The position numbers and the translations under genes are program-made. 64,000 nucleotides of DNA from Ceratopteris richardii. Its lineage: Eukaryota; Streptophyta; Polypodiopsida; Polypodiales; Pteridaceae. The stretch covers positions 73,663,983 to 73,727,982 of the forward strand of contig CM035416.1 in NCBI GenBank assembly GCA_020310875.1, in the 5' to 3' direction. Below the pieces are notes generated by a model that saw only the letters and a list, made by a program, of their open reading frames with translations, searched no databases and was not told the DNA's origin. This document shows, piece by piece, positions 54,481 to 64,000 of this stretch; position 1 is the stretch's first letter; each line of letters starts with the position of its first letter.

Positions 54481-57400
54481 CACACCTAACTTTTCAGTAC
54501 CTCTAAGAATGTGTATGCAAAATTTGCCTTTCCAAGGCAAGATAGCTTCACACCACATAAGAACATACGGTTCAATCTATACTTGGGAGAGTCGACATGG
54601 CTCACAATAAATTTAGCGCACTGGATCATTGATTAGCTTCATGCAGCAACTTCCACATGATTGTGCTAACTAATACTCAATGGGTGCTATTTAGTCACCA
54701 AGATTATCTATAGATGTTTGGTAGATGATGTCCCGATAGAGTGGACTCTGATTAGAGTAACACTCTAGCTCTTTAAGAAATGAAAGGCTTCAAATCCACA
54801 ACTAAGATAGATGCATGGAATACCACAACTGACGCAACTACAACATAACTATCAACTCCACCCTTTCCCCCTGAATCCGAGTTCCCAGTAACTAAAGGAC
54901 TCAAGGATATAGGCTCCTTTGATTTTGGGTAAATCCTTCAAGGAGTTCCATTGTTAGATGTGGAGCTCATATAAAAAATGGAATATGAGCAAGAAGTAAT
55001 ATAATATATAGGAAGCATGATGAAAAACAATGTACCAAATACATATGCCATGTCCACTGGGAGGAAGAACCATTCCACAAGATCTCAAGGAGAGGATAGG
55101 CAGACGAGAGATCAAGAAGATGAGGGTGAGCTTGCTTACATGAATACTCTTAGAAGATTGAGGAAAACCATGGAAGATATTCATGCCCACATTTGCCTAT
55201 CCGAGCAAAGGATTCGGGTCATTTTGAAGCAATTTCTTGAGGAAGACAACGTGGATTCCCAATTTATCGGCTCCATACATGCTTTGTCAAAAGTAATGGG
55301 TGTGGTCAAAGCAATTGAACACATGTTGAAGAAGCCCAACATCCAATATGATGAATGAAGATTCAAAACACTCCTACATCTTGGTGAGACAATAAAAATC
55401 CCTATAACTTCCACTCCAATTTCCACATCAGATCCCACCACAACCTTTGTAAATATGTCACTAAAGAAACCATTTTCCAAACAACTCAAACTACATTCTA
55501 GGCTCCTCCCCACTTGCGTCAACCTGTACCATCACCATTGAGAACCGTTGATCCAACCCCATCCAAGATAACTGGGTTGCCATTACCCACAAACCCTATA
55601 ATGACCATCAAGAGCATGCCTAGCTTTCAATTTTGTAGCCGTGTATTGCATATGCAACTCTTCTCATCCCACGATAATCCCTTGTACAATACTAGTATCT
55701 CTACACCCATGAGCTTATTCTTTGAGCTAGTACTGGTTCATCCCACAACCACCTCATCTTACCTTCATCCTCTTACTTTACTACCTACACGCCAACTCCA
55801 CCCCTCCTTTGCTATATTCCTACACACACAATGCTACTCATTTCCCCTCCAATTTTCTTCCGCTTTTTTTCCCACATTCCAACCACAACCTACGCATCCC
55901 TCATTTTGGGCTTCTCTTACTGCTTCCCAATCACAACAAGGCCCCTTTTCTCCCCTTCCCAATCATTAGTTGTTAGCACATTTTTTGTCAAGCACCATGA
56001 GCATGCCTTTACACACCACCACCACAATTTCACTCTTCACTATTGATGCCATGCACACTATCACATCTGACCCAATGTACATCTCACCTCGACTCACTAC
56101 ACCTCCCCCACCCCCCATAGGTGACCACATTCCCCAATCCCCCCCCCCATCAACCTCACCACCACCCACTGTCACATTTTCCACTACATGCACTCTCCCC
56201 ATCCCCATTCCCACTTCTAATGCTATGCTACAAGACTGATAGGCTGCCCTCCAACAATCCCACACATAGCTAGAGGCACAAGTATAGGAATTGGATAAAA
56301 GGGTAGACAAGGACTTAGAAGACCACCTACGTATGCAGATGGAACAAAATTCTAAGCTCAACCGCAATATGGCATTATTGAGATGACATTTGATAGTAGG
56401 TAAGGAGGAGAACCAAAGGGTACAACAACAAAATACAGAGAATCTAGAGGCATCCATTGAAAAACACACCCAATGACCCCATTAGCCCCTCCAAGTTCCA
56501 AGCAGTTCCTCTTAAGAGAATCTGAATATCTTTAGAAGATTATGAAAGCTTACTAGAAGCACGTGATAAGTTATTGGAAGAGGTCAACCAAATGCAAAGG
56601 CAACCATAATTAGGATTTCCTACACCACCCACAACAATCCTTGAACCTCTTGCATCTACTTTAGCATCATCAAAATTTGTCAATTTACAAAACCAAATCA
56701 TTGAGCTACGAAGTATTTCAACAATATGAGTAGCCCTCGTCACCCCCTGAGGCCCCCAAGGTAGAAGAGATAGTTCACATCTCTGTTGACCAACATTTCA
56801 AGAAGCATATGAACCTTAGTCGGCACCATGTGGAATGGTCACTAAGGAAGGACAAGATACCTTTGAGCTACCCAAACCTGCATGGATGAAGCAAGTGGAA
56901 GAGATCAATAGAACTCAATGGGAATGTGTGGAGCTCCCAGTTCTAGCAATGTTAGCTATTGAAGAAGTCGTATTGCAATCAGAGTACTTTCAAAACCTAG
57001 CCCACTACAGGCTTATTACAACTTCAGAGCAACAAGACTAGCCTTATTTTGTCATCCTTGCATATTACAATGCAGAAGTAAAAAGGAACTGACATTTTCC
57101 ACACAGTTCCAACCTGAGGAACTCATTGAGGCAGTGCAAAAAGGAACTATTTTTCAACCTAACTGGAGGGCAAAGCTACTACAAGAATACTGAGAGGTCT
57201 CAAACACATGGAAAAATGCTCCTCTACATATCTATATAACATGTGCTATGGACCTATCCCAAGGTGTCGTTCATGGAAGCCATTTTCTATTAAGGTAAAG
57301 AATAATGCAAGATGCGTAGATTGGGTTAACTACCCATATCTTTCACCTCTATAGGGACCTCCAATAGTAGCTTATATGATTGAAACAATACACCATTGGA

Positions 57401-57905
57401 TGCCTCACTTGAAACCCATGTCTGATGTCACTCCTCAAATGTTGATCAAGATATTCGACCTTATGCTTGTGGTATTCAAGACATGTAGGAATTTTTGCAT
57501 GCCTTATGTGTCCACCCCAAGCTTTGAGAATGGGAATTTAGATTTGTTTTATGACATGAGCACCACACCTTCCCTCAATATAATTTATGCATGACACTAT
57601 AGGGTGAAATACCTCCCCACCTATTACAAAAAAGCATTGGTAGATATGTTCACAATAGGTTTCTGGGAGTACCACTATGAGGTATTTACTTCAAAACCCA
57701 CTCACCTGCGACAATTCTTTGCATGCGAATAGGTAGTATATTCCACACATTATGGAATGCTCCATCCAAAATTCCCATGCACCATTGATTGGAAACGTCT
57801 TGAAGTAGATATTGCAAGAGGACTCCATGTCAAAGAGCAAGATCTAGCCACAATACTACATTGAACACTCTGCACCACAAGGGTCCGTCAGGGATGATAG
57901 ACTCA
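54481..57905 (+). pseudogene. Post-pol region of gypsy E with broken extra ORF
   Basis: About 3.4 kb between pol and the 3' LTR with scattered open frames on the plus strand. 55017-55358: a helical segment (RRLRKTMEDIHAHICLSEQRI). 55514-55969 and 55970-56239: Pro/Ser/Thr-rich. 56280-56720: frame-broken coiled-coil-like. 56835-57041 and 57376-57594: a globular part (EEINRTQWECVELPVLAMLAIEEVV; HHWMPHLKPMSDVTPQMLIKIFDL). Not recognised. The build (helical, Pro-rich, coiled coil, globular) is loosely like the extra ORF of I/J, with no obvious sequence match. At least ten stops. Confidence 0.5.
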
Positions 57906-57917
57906 AGAGGGGGGGAG
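57906..57917 (+). other. Polypurine tract of gypsy E
   Basis: AGAGGGGGGGAG, seven bases before the LTR. Confidence 0.8.
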
Positions 57918-57923
57918 TTTTAG

Positions 57924-58618
57924 TGGCAAATGAGACTAGGGTGGCTTGAGCAGACAAGGAAGCTTTTGGGAAGAGTGCCAAAGAGAAGGAAAAATCTCAA
58001 ATATGAGCATGAATAGACAAGGAAGTCAAAGGAGATCAAGCAGAGAATAAGGCCCCAACAAAATTTCAAAACTTTATTTTTATAAAAAGTGATTTTCATC
58101 ACTAGACTCATTGTATATAGATGATTTTGACACTTAAAACTCCATTCTATGGAAGCAAAGGTTTCCTCAATCTTGAGGATTATAAGTAGAGCCTATGTTT
58201 CAAATTTCATAGTTTTTGGAGCGTGTTTGAGCCCTCAAAATAGCTTAGGAAACTCTTTTTTAACTAGGGCAAACACTAGGTTTGAAACACGCCAAAGCTA
58301 GTCAAAAACTATAAAAAGAGCTAGAGAGACCATTTTAGGGTTAGTAGTTGGAGTTAGATCTTGTATAAGATTTGAACATTGTGAGAAATTTCTTGTAATT
58401 TGAGTTCATAATAGAAGATTCCATTGTTCCACTTTTTGTCTTATCCTGTGTATGCACATGTGTGTGTATTTGTGTTCATGTCATTGTGGTTCTCACTCTC
58501 TCACTTGTGCACTCCTATTACTCATGATCATCATATTGTCCTCGCATCCCCAAAGATTGGCATTTATGAGGTGGAGGGATCTTTGCGACAGTGGTACTTC
58601 CATTGTGCTAGAGTGACA
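57924..58618 (+). repeat. 3' LTR of gypsy E
   Basis: 695 bases, TGGCAAATGAGAC... to ...CTAGAGTGACA. Homologous to the minus-strand LTR of H at 30780-31442. TATA-like AACTATAAAAAG near 58300 and a polyA-like AATAG region follow. Confidence 0.85.
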
Positions 58619-58848
58619 ACTCTACTATGTGATGATGTAGTTTTTTGCAAGAATGGAAAGTTCCCTTCTTTGTGGTAGTAGAGGTAGATATAGATGAAGT
58701 AGAGTGATCTTTAGGTGTAGATGAAGTAGGCAATGTAGAGGTAAAAGAAGTGTTAGTGGATTTAAAATTAGAAGACTTGCCTTTATCCTTACATTGTGAT
58801 TGAGTTTCCCTTCTTCTTCTTCTTCTTCTTCTTCTTCTTCTTCTTCTT

Positions 58849-58879
<31 letters not shown>

Positions 58880-59509
58880 TTTCTTCTTGTACTCCTCCTT
58901 CTCACTATCCTTTGATGATGAAACTATAGCCTGATCATTATTCTCCATACCTTTTTGTTGATCCTCAACTTGAAGTAATAAGAACTAAAGATCCTCAAAT
59001 GTAATGTTTGTTTCTCTTGTGGAAAGAGAAAGAGATATATCAAAGGAATGATATGATGAAGTTAGTTGATTAGGGTACTTAACATATATCTTCGTAAAAA
59101 ATGACCACACCAACATTGAAAATTTGATCAAGAATATCTTTTAAATTTAGAATATGTGACTGAAGTTAATCACCATGTGTCTTGGCTAAACCTCTTGAGA
59201 TGAGCTTTCCTTCTAGGAATTCTGGTTGAAAGTTTTGTATGTCCTTGTGTGTGGTTGAGAGAAAAATTCTTCTTCCTTTGTTTGCTTGAATGAAATTGGA
59301 ATAGTTGGTCTTTTGGAAGAAGAACCAACATCCTCTCTTCATCTTGGCCTTGGATACTTTTCACTGACAATATTCTGCTTATCTTTAGGCACTAAAAGAT
59401 TCATCATGATAAAACTACTCAAAGGATAGTGAGACATTCCATCAAGTTTATCCTCTTGGTCATTCATCTCTATAATCTCTTATCCTGGGAAAAATTATGT
59501 ATATAATAA
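58619..59509 (-). pseudogene. Copia element D gag remnant
   Basis: Minus strand. Primer site at 59510-59521, then ATG at 59467 (MNDQEDKLDGMSHYPLSSF), an acidic and Ser-rich frame (59170-59370: KRPTIPISFKQTKEEEFF), more gag-like sequence (SYHSFDISLSLSTRETNITFEDL), and a poly-Glu stretch created by the TTC microsatellite. Ends at the E LTR. Several stops and frameshifts. Confidence 0.7.
58809..58881. repeat. (TTC)n microsatellite
   Basis: About 24 TTC units, a poly-Glu run on the minus strand inside the copia D gag. Confidence 0.97.
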
Positions 59510-59521
59510 GCTCTAACACCA
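59510..59521 (-). other. Primer-binding site of copia D
   Basis: Minus strand TGGTGTTAGAGC, the initiator tRNA-Met complement with two substitutions (TGGTATCAGAGC expected). Confidence 0.7.
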
Positions 59522-59523
59522 AG

Positions 59524-60560
59524 TGTTAGAAGTAGATAGGCCCACACAGGTTCATAAGATCATTGCACTCTAGAATACCATGTACACATACACTACTTGA
59601 AACAAAGAATGTAGATGAGTGTATAGACAATAGATAAAAAAAATAGAAAGCTCTACTCTTTAAGATTATAACATGATACAATTGCTATCTACAATATGTG
59701 TATATACATATGAATGAATAAACTAACACGTGAATGGTTCTAGATACAAAATATAGGAAAAAAGTATTTAAAGTTATAAGAAATGATGCTATAATAAATC
59801 CTTCTCTGATGTGGATAGCTACAAAGAGCTCTCTAATAAAAGTAGATGGCTGGAAATAAATTAGTAAGATAAGAAGATAGGTGTGGAACAAAAGATCAAT
59901 GCTAACTTACATAAGTAACACACTTGGAGTGTGTGTAGATGAGATAGGAGTGAAGAAATCAGCAACATAGCAACAATAACAGTAGCATCTTAGCATAAAC
60001 AACACTTGAGAGTGTGTAAGAGTATATAGTGTGCAACACTTTTGGTCTTTATATAGGCCTAAAGATGCTTAATAAAATTTTTTTGATAAAATCACAAAAG
60101 CATTGTTAGTTTTTTTGCAGGACTCATGCATTTAATTTTTTTAATAGCTTTAATCTTGAAAATTTGACGCATAAAATCCTAGTCCTTGATTGAAGCACTT
60201 TATCATATTTTAATCCTACCCATGCATTAAGTTTAGAGATTTTTAACTTTTTAAGTGAATTGATGAGAAATAGGGTTTCACTTTTGAGGGGCTTAGAGGG
60301 ATGAGTTGGTTAAGTGTTATTTATGATTAGATAGCTCTAATTGAGGACTTTAAGAATACGTAGAAAAAATTTTACCATCTTTGACCATTTTACTATTTCT
60401 AGGAAATGGTGTTGTTGAAATTAAAGTTTTCTAGAATTAGGGTTCAGATATCATTGTAATATAGTTTCAACAAATGTTAGCTCCTAGCTTGTTGAAAAAT
60501 ACTTCATGACCTTGCCCAGTTATAAAAGATACTAAAAGTAGGTTTCCTTTTGATTTGTGG
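59524..60560 (-). repeat. Probable LTR of copia D
   Basis: Begins right beyond the primer site (TGTTAGAAG on the plus strand). A TATA box on the minus strand (CCTATATAAAG near 60050) supports LTR identity. The outer end could not be fixed; it lies between about 60430 and 60600. AT-rich, no coding. Confidence 0.55.
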
Positions 60561-61275
60561 AAATTGTACATTTTCTCTCTATAGGAGATCTTGCATTATT
60601 TCCTACCTTTATCATGATCGCTTCCTTTAGAGGCTTTAAGAAAATGCAATGGTCTTTTCTGCTCATCATGTCATGAGAGACACCATTATCTAACACCCAT
60701 GAGTCATCCACCCATGAATCCTAAGTAGAGGAGCATACCTCCTCTATCATTACAAATAGCTCAAGATCTATTCTTGTAGTGTTGGCTGACATCTTGCCCT
60801 TATCACCTTTTGAAGAACCATTCTTGTCTTGTTCCTTCTTGATGTGAGAATATCAAATTTTATGATCTTTCTCTTTAGTGCTTCTTCTTTTTGTCCATAT
60901 ATTTCAAAGGATTTATTTTTCCTCATTTGGCATTTGTTCTGAATGCAACATCTCCTTTGATGCCACCACTCATTTCCTTAAGCCACAATTCCTCCTCCAT
61001 TACTAACACACAAGATTTTAAAAACATTAGAGGTTGAAGTTTGATTTGGATATTGAGACCAATTACCAAACCATCAAACTTTTATGGATAGATCTGAAGA
61101 CAATGCCAAGATAGCTCCTCACTTCACTTTTATATGCCTCCTCTTGCCATATGATTATGTAGATTCTTTATGCAAGTGATGAAAATCTTTGTACTCCTCT
61201 TGTCATATGATTATGTAGATTCTTATTGCAAGTGATGAAAATCTTTGTACTCTTCGCATCAACAAAACTTTCTAC
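60561..61275 (-). pseudogene. Copia gag-protease fragment
   Basis: Minus strand, heavily broken. Readable words: LPEKFDGLVIGLNIQ (gag core end), then a Lys-rich linker, then DSWVDDSWVLDNGVSHDM, a copia protease context with Asp-Ser-Gly changed to Asp-Asn-Gly. Contains a tandem duplication at about 61138-61254. Confidence 0.6.
61138..61254. repeat. Tandem duplication of about 60 bases
   Basis: The block CATATGATTATGTAGATTCT...AAATCTTTGTACTC occurs twice in tandem with one or two differences. Confidence 0.85.
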
Positions 61276-62028
61276 TACTAGACGATTCTCTAAGTTTTGA
61301 ATCCGTGTTTGCTTATGCATTTCATATTGATTTCTCAATACGCTCCAAACATCACACCCTTAGTAGTATGAAAAGATTCAAAGTCAAATTTGGAGCTAAT
61401 TGATGTCTTCTTAATACATGAAAGTAATGGTTGAATTGCATCCAACATCATGGCTAACCAAAATGCATTTAGATTGTGGATGATACAGATGATAACCTTT
61501 ACTTTCAAAATTGTACCCAACAAAAATACGTTTTACTACTTTATGATCCAATCTTTTGCATTGTTGTTTAGGCACTAATGCATATGCCAGACAACCAAAG
61601 ACACGAAGATGAGCAACATATGGCTCACAACCATGCCAAGCCTCATATGGAGTGATAGGCTACAATGCTTTGGTAGGACACCTATTAAGTATATATGCTA
61701 CACACATAACAAGCTCAAGTTGAAAGCTATGTGGTAAAGCCCTAGAAAAATCATCAATAAAAGGCACTAAGTAAAGGTAGTTCCCCAAAGTGGCTGTCTG
61801 CATATGACCACAGACATCAATGTGAATAAGCTACAATTTCTGAGTAGCTCAAACTTAACCATCTTTTCCAAAGGAGGAATGCTGCATTTTGCCCAAAGTA
61901 CAGCCTTCACAAACATGCTACCAAGGTGCCTCAAGTTTGGGAAGAGAGGAAACCATTTCAGATTTCTACAGGTGTAGCAAACTAGCATAATTCAAGTGAC
62001 CAAAGTGTACATGCCAAAGCTTTGCATC
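61276..62028 (-). pseudogene. Copia C integrase remnant
   Basis: Minus strand. FVKAVLWAKCSIPP (about 61900-61945), then a region with VCGHMQTATLG, PFIDDFSRALPH and a fused CVAYILNRCPTKAL, so the middle of the core is deleted. C-terminal words ITPYEAWHGCEPYVAHLRVFGCLAY and RLDHKVVKRIFVGYNFESKGYHL follow. Stops every 20-60 codons. Confidence 0.7.
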
Positions 62029-62480
62029 TCACACAGCCTTAGAATCTGGAACTGCACATGCTGAATCATTCATAGAGTTTCCATAATCTATGAGCTTATA
62101 CAACCCACAACATAAAATGCAAGAAGCAATAATAACATCACCATTTGATAGATCATCAGTTGTATATCTATCCTTAACAAATTTCACAACCAAGCTGATC
62201 TTGTCTAATGTTGAAAATGATAAAAAAAATTTCTTGATCTCTAGCAAAAACAAAGCATCTGACAATGTGAAAGAAATACCATCAGTAGTAGTCAAAATGC
62301 CTTACCAACTCCCATTACAAGATAAGAGGAGTAGTTAGTGCATGTGACAGTATTCCCTATAGGGGCAGGCTCAAGTGAACTGAAGAAACTATGCTGCAAG
62401 GTAATATGTTTGGTTGTCCCATTATCAAAGTACAGAACATCTGAGTCCACTACAGACATACATTGTTCATGAGAAGATGG
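62029..62480 (-). pseudogene. Copia C protease end and pre-integrase
   Basis: Minus strand. LYFDNGTTKHITLQHSFFSSLEP (protease, Ser changed to Asn in D-S-G), then ILTTTDGISFTLSD, and WHVHFGHLNYASLLHL as pre-integrase. Same family as fragment B at 1-1075 (shared SSLEPAPIGN block). Confidence 0.78.
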
Positions 62481-63496
62481 GTCATAACTGCAAATAGTAG
62501 TAAAAACCCATTCTTCATTCTACACAAGATTAGTAGACTCTTTTTTAGGTGTAGAGGCCTCTACAACAACCATTTGGCCTCTTTTTCTTTGCCCCTTTTG
62601 TAGCTGGTTTTGGAAAACTCTTTATAAAATGCTAATTTCGTTTATAGTATTTGCAAAACAATTTCTACTTTTTAGTTTTCTCCTCATCTTTGTCTTCCTT
62701 TTTTGACTGTGTAGAATATAGCAAGTTTTTGGTTACTAGTAGATCAACTCCATTTACCTTTGCCCTTCTAACTAGCTAAGAAATCTTGATTTGCTACACA
62801 CATGATGGACATGTTCTGCCTCGATTGAACTTCCTACAACAAAATTGAGATTAACTTCTCAAATGTTAAGGCATTTGGATTTCCTTTCATCATTAAGTGA
62901 AGAGTAGAAGCAAAACTCTGATATGAATCTAGAAGCTTATTCATAAGAGTTTGCACAAGTGAACTACCTGGCAAGATTTCATCAACAAAAATCCATTGCT
63001 CCTTCAAATATTTGATCTTTGTCAAAAAATTGTCCATAGAATCTCCTTCATTTATATGTTGATCCTCCACCTCTTATTGGAATTAAGCAACATGAGGCTC
63101 ATTTCTTTCCTCGTACAAAATGGTAAGTGTATCCCAAGCATTTGTTGCTATTTTGCAAGAGTGAATATGAGGGATAATGGCATGTTTGATAGACAAGGCT
63201 ATCAATGCATGCGCCTGAGCATCTCTTCCATCCCAAAAAAGTTGCTCTATAGTAGGTGTAGCAAGAACCACAACACGAACAGGAACCTGAAGTTCATAAT
63301 CTTCAACACCATCTGCATCACTTTCAATAACTATATCTATAGGTGTAGTAGTTTGTTTTTCAACACCTTACACAAAATTAAATAGTCCATTTGCAACCAA
63401 TACATGACACATCATATATACCCATAATGGGTAATTGGTACCATCCAAATTATCCTCAACAATCCACATATGGAATACATCATTGTTTTTAGCCAT
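62481..63496 (-). pseudogene. Copia C gag
   Basis: Minus strand, start MAKNNDVFHMWIVEDNLDG (63496) and NYPLWVYMMCHVLVANGLF, a stop, then PTIEQLFWDGRDAQAHALIALSIKHAIIPHI and WDTLTILYEERNEPHVA. After a break: EDQHINEGDSMDNFLTKIKYLKEQW, LVQTLMNKLLDSYQSFASTLHLM. The zinc knuckle (KLFCKYYKRN) has lost its Cys residues. Copia gag of the UBN2 type by these features. Confidence 0.85.
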
Positions 63497-63783
63497 GACC
63501 ACTCATTAAAATACACCGATTCAAAAATTGATTGTATCTCAAAAACTTGAACAAAACTACCTTGTTGAGCTCCACTAAACCTCTAGCAAACTTTGAGGTG
63601 CTTGCACTGTCAAACCAAAACCTACATATATGTTTGGAACAAAAGGACCAAATGGCTTGCACAGGCACTATGCTAGTGCATTCGGAGGCAAAACTAATCA
63701 CCTTGAGTATGATCACCAATTTTTGTGCGATTCTGAGACTGTGACCAAAGGGTTGTCGAGGATGCCCTAGATGAAGCGGTGAA
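63497..63783 (-). other. Leader of copia C
   Basis: About 290 bases between the primer site and the gag ATG; no gene seen. Plus-strand ORFs here are shadows. Confidence 0.6.
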
Positions 63784-63797
63784 CTACTCTGATACCA
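63784..63797 (-). other. Primer-binding site of copia C
   Basis: Minus strand TGGTATCAGAGTAG, matching the initiator tRNA-Met complement over eleven bases. Confidence 0.9.
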
Positions 63798-63802
63798 GTT
63801 AT

Positions 63803-64000
63803 TGGAGTTTGAGGTTTGTGGAAGCACAAAAACAACACAAGGAAGAAGAAGCTTGGAGCACAATACACAATACCAAATGTATTACCAAGTGACTGTACAA
63901 ATATGAGTAACATGTTAGGGCTATAGGCGTATACACAAACCCAGGGAAAAAAATGCTAAAGAGGGGAAAAAAGTGCCCCAATGGTCCTAAGTGTGTTCAC
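63803..64000 (-). repeat. 5' LTR of copia C (cut by window end)
   Basis: Begins five bases beyond the primer site and runs off the window. On the minus strand it ends ...CCTCAAACTCCA. Its homologue could be used to find the other LTR outside the window. Confidence 0.7.

Noticed and set aside
55514..56239. Proline-rich host gene
   Set aside because: Frame-broken, no start signal and located between gypsy E pol and its LTR.

Overview
This looks like nuclear DNA from a land plant with a large, transposon-packed genome (a gymnosperm would fit, but the window alone cannot decide). I find no ordinary host gene. Almost everything is LTR retrotransposon sequence (Ty1/copia and Ty3/gypsy), nested, inverted and decayed, plus one DNA transposon. 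Nearly every open frame is broken by in-frame stops, many of which look like CAG to TAG changes, as expected of old methylated elements.

Layout. 1-1660: end of a copia gag/protease fragment, then a long (AT)n-(GA)n microsatellite. 2110-3680: decayed gypsy pol fragment (minus). 4410-8540: copia element G (minus) with its 3' LTR, RNase H, RT, integrase, protease and gag end. 8545-11560: coding remnants with a retropepsin-like domain, split by a clean solo LTR with a 5-base target duplication. 11570-19970 plus 19985-20493 and 29993-31442: one gypsy element H (minus), with integrase, RNase H and RT on the left, gag in the middle, and a leader of GATACGATAC repeats, primer site and 5' LTR on the right. 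H is interrupted by two members of another gypsy family, I (14140-17440, minus, truncated) and J (20494-29992, plus, both LTRs). I and J both carry a long extra ORF after integrase. 31443-32228: primer site and 5' LTR of a G-type copia.

32229-37832: sparse copia remnants, a short 5S-rRNA-like stretch, and non-coding DNA. 37833-58618: gypsy element E (plus, same family as H), with gag at 38195, RT at 53798, its own post-pol ORF and a 3' LTR at 57924-58618. Copia element A (39304-53797) is inserted in E. Inside A's integrase/RT interval sits a 7,759-base hAT transposon (43456-51214) with perfect 12-base inverted ends and an 8-base target duplication. 58620-64000: three copia fragments on the minus strand.

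The most interesting object is the hAT element. Besides a decayed BED/DUF659-type transposase it carries two minus-strand cargo genes: a protein-kinase-like gene with intact catalytic motifs and one premature stop, and an unrecognised coiled-coil gene. It also has inverted arrays of subterminal hairpin repeats and TTCGATCGAA palindromes. Second are the I/J gypsy elements, which lack a polypurine tract at the 3' LTR border and instead have a tRNA T-arm/B-box-like sequence, and which conserve a roughly 700-residue extra protein. Third is the 22-base-period GATACGATAC array in the leader of H.
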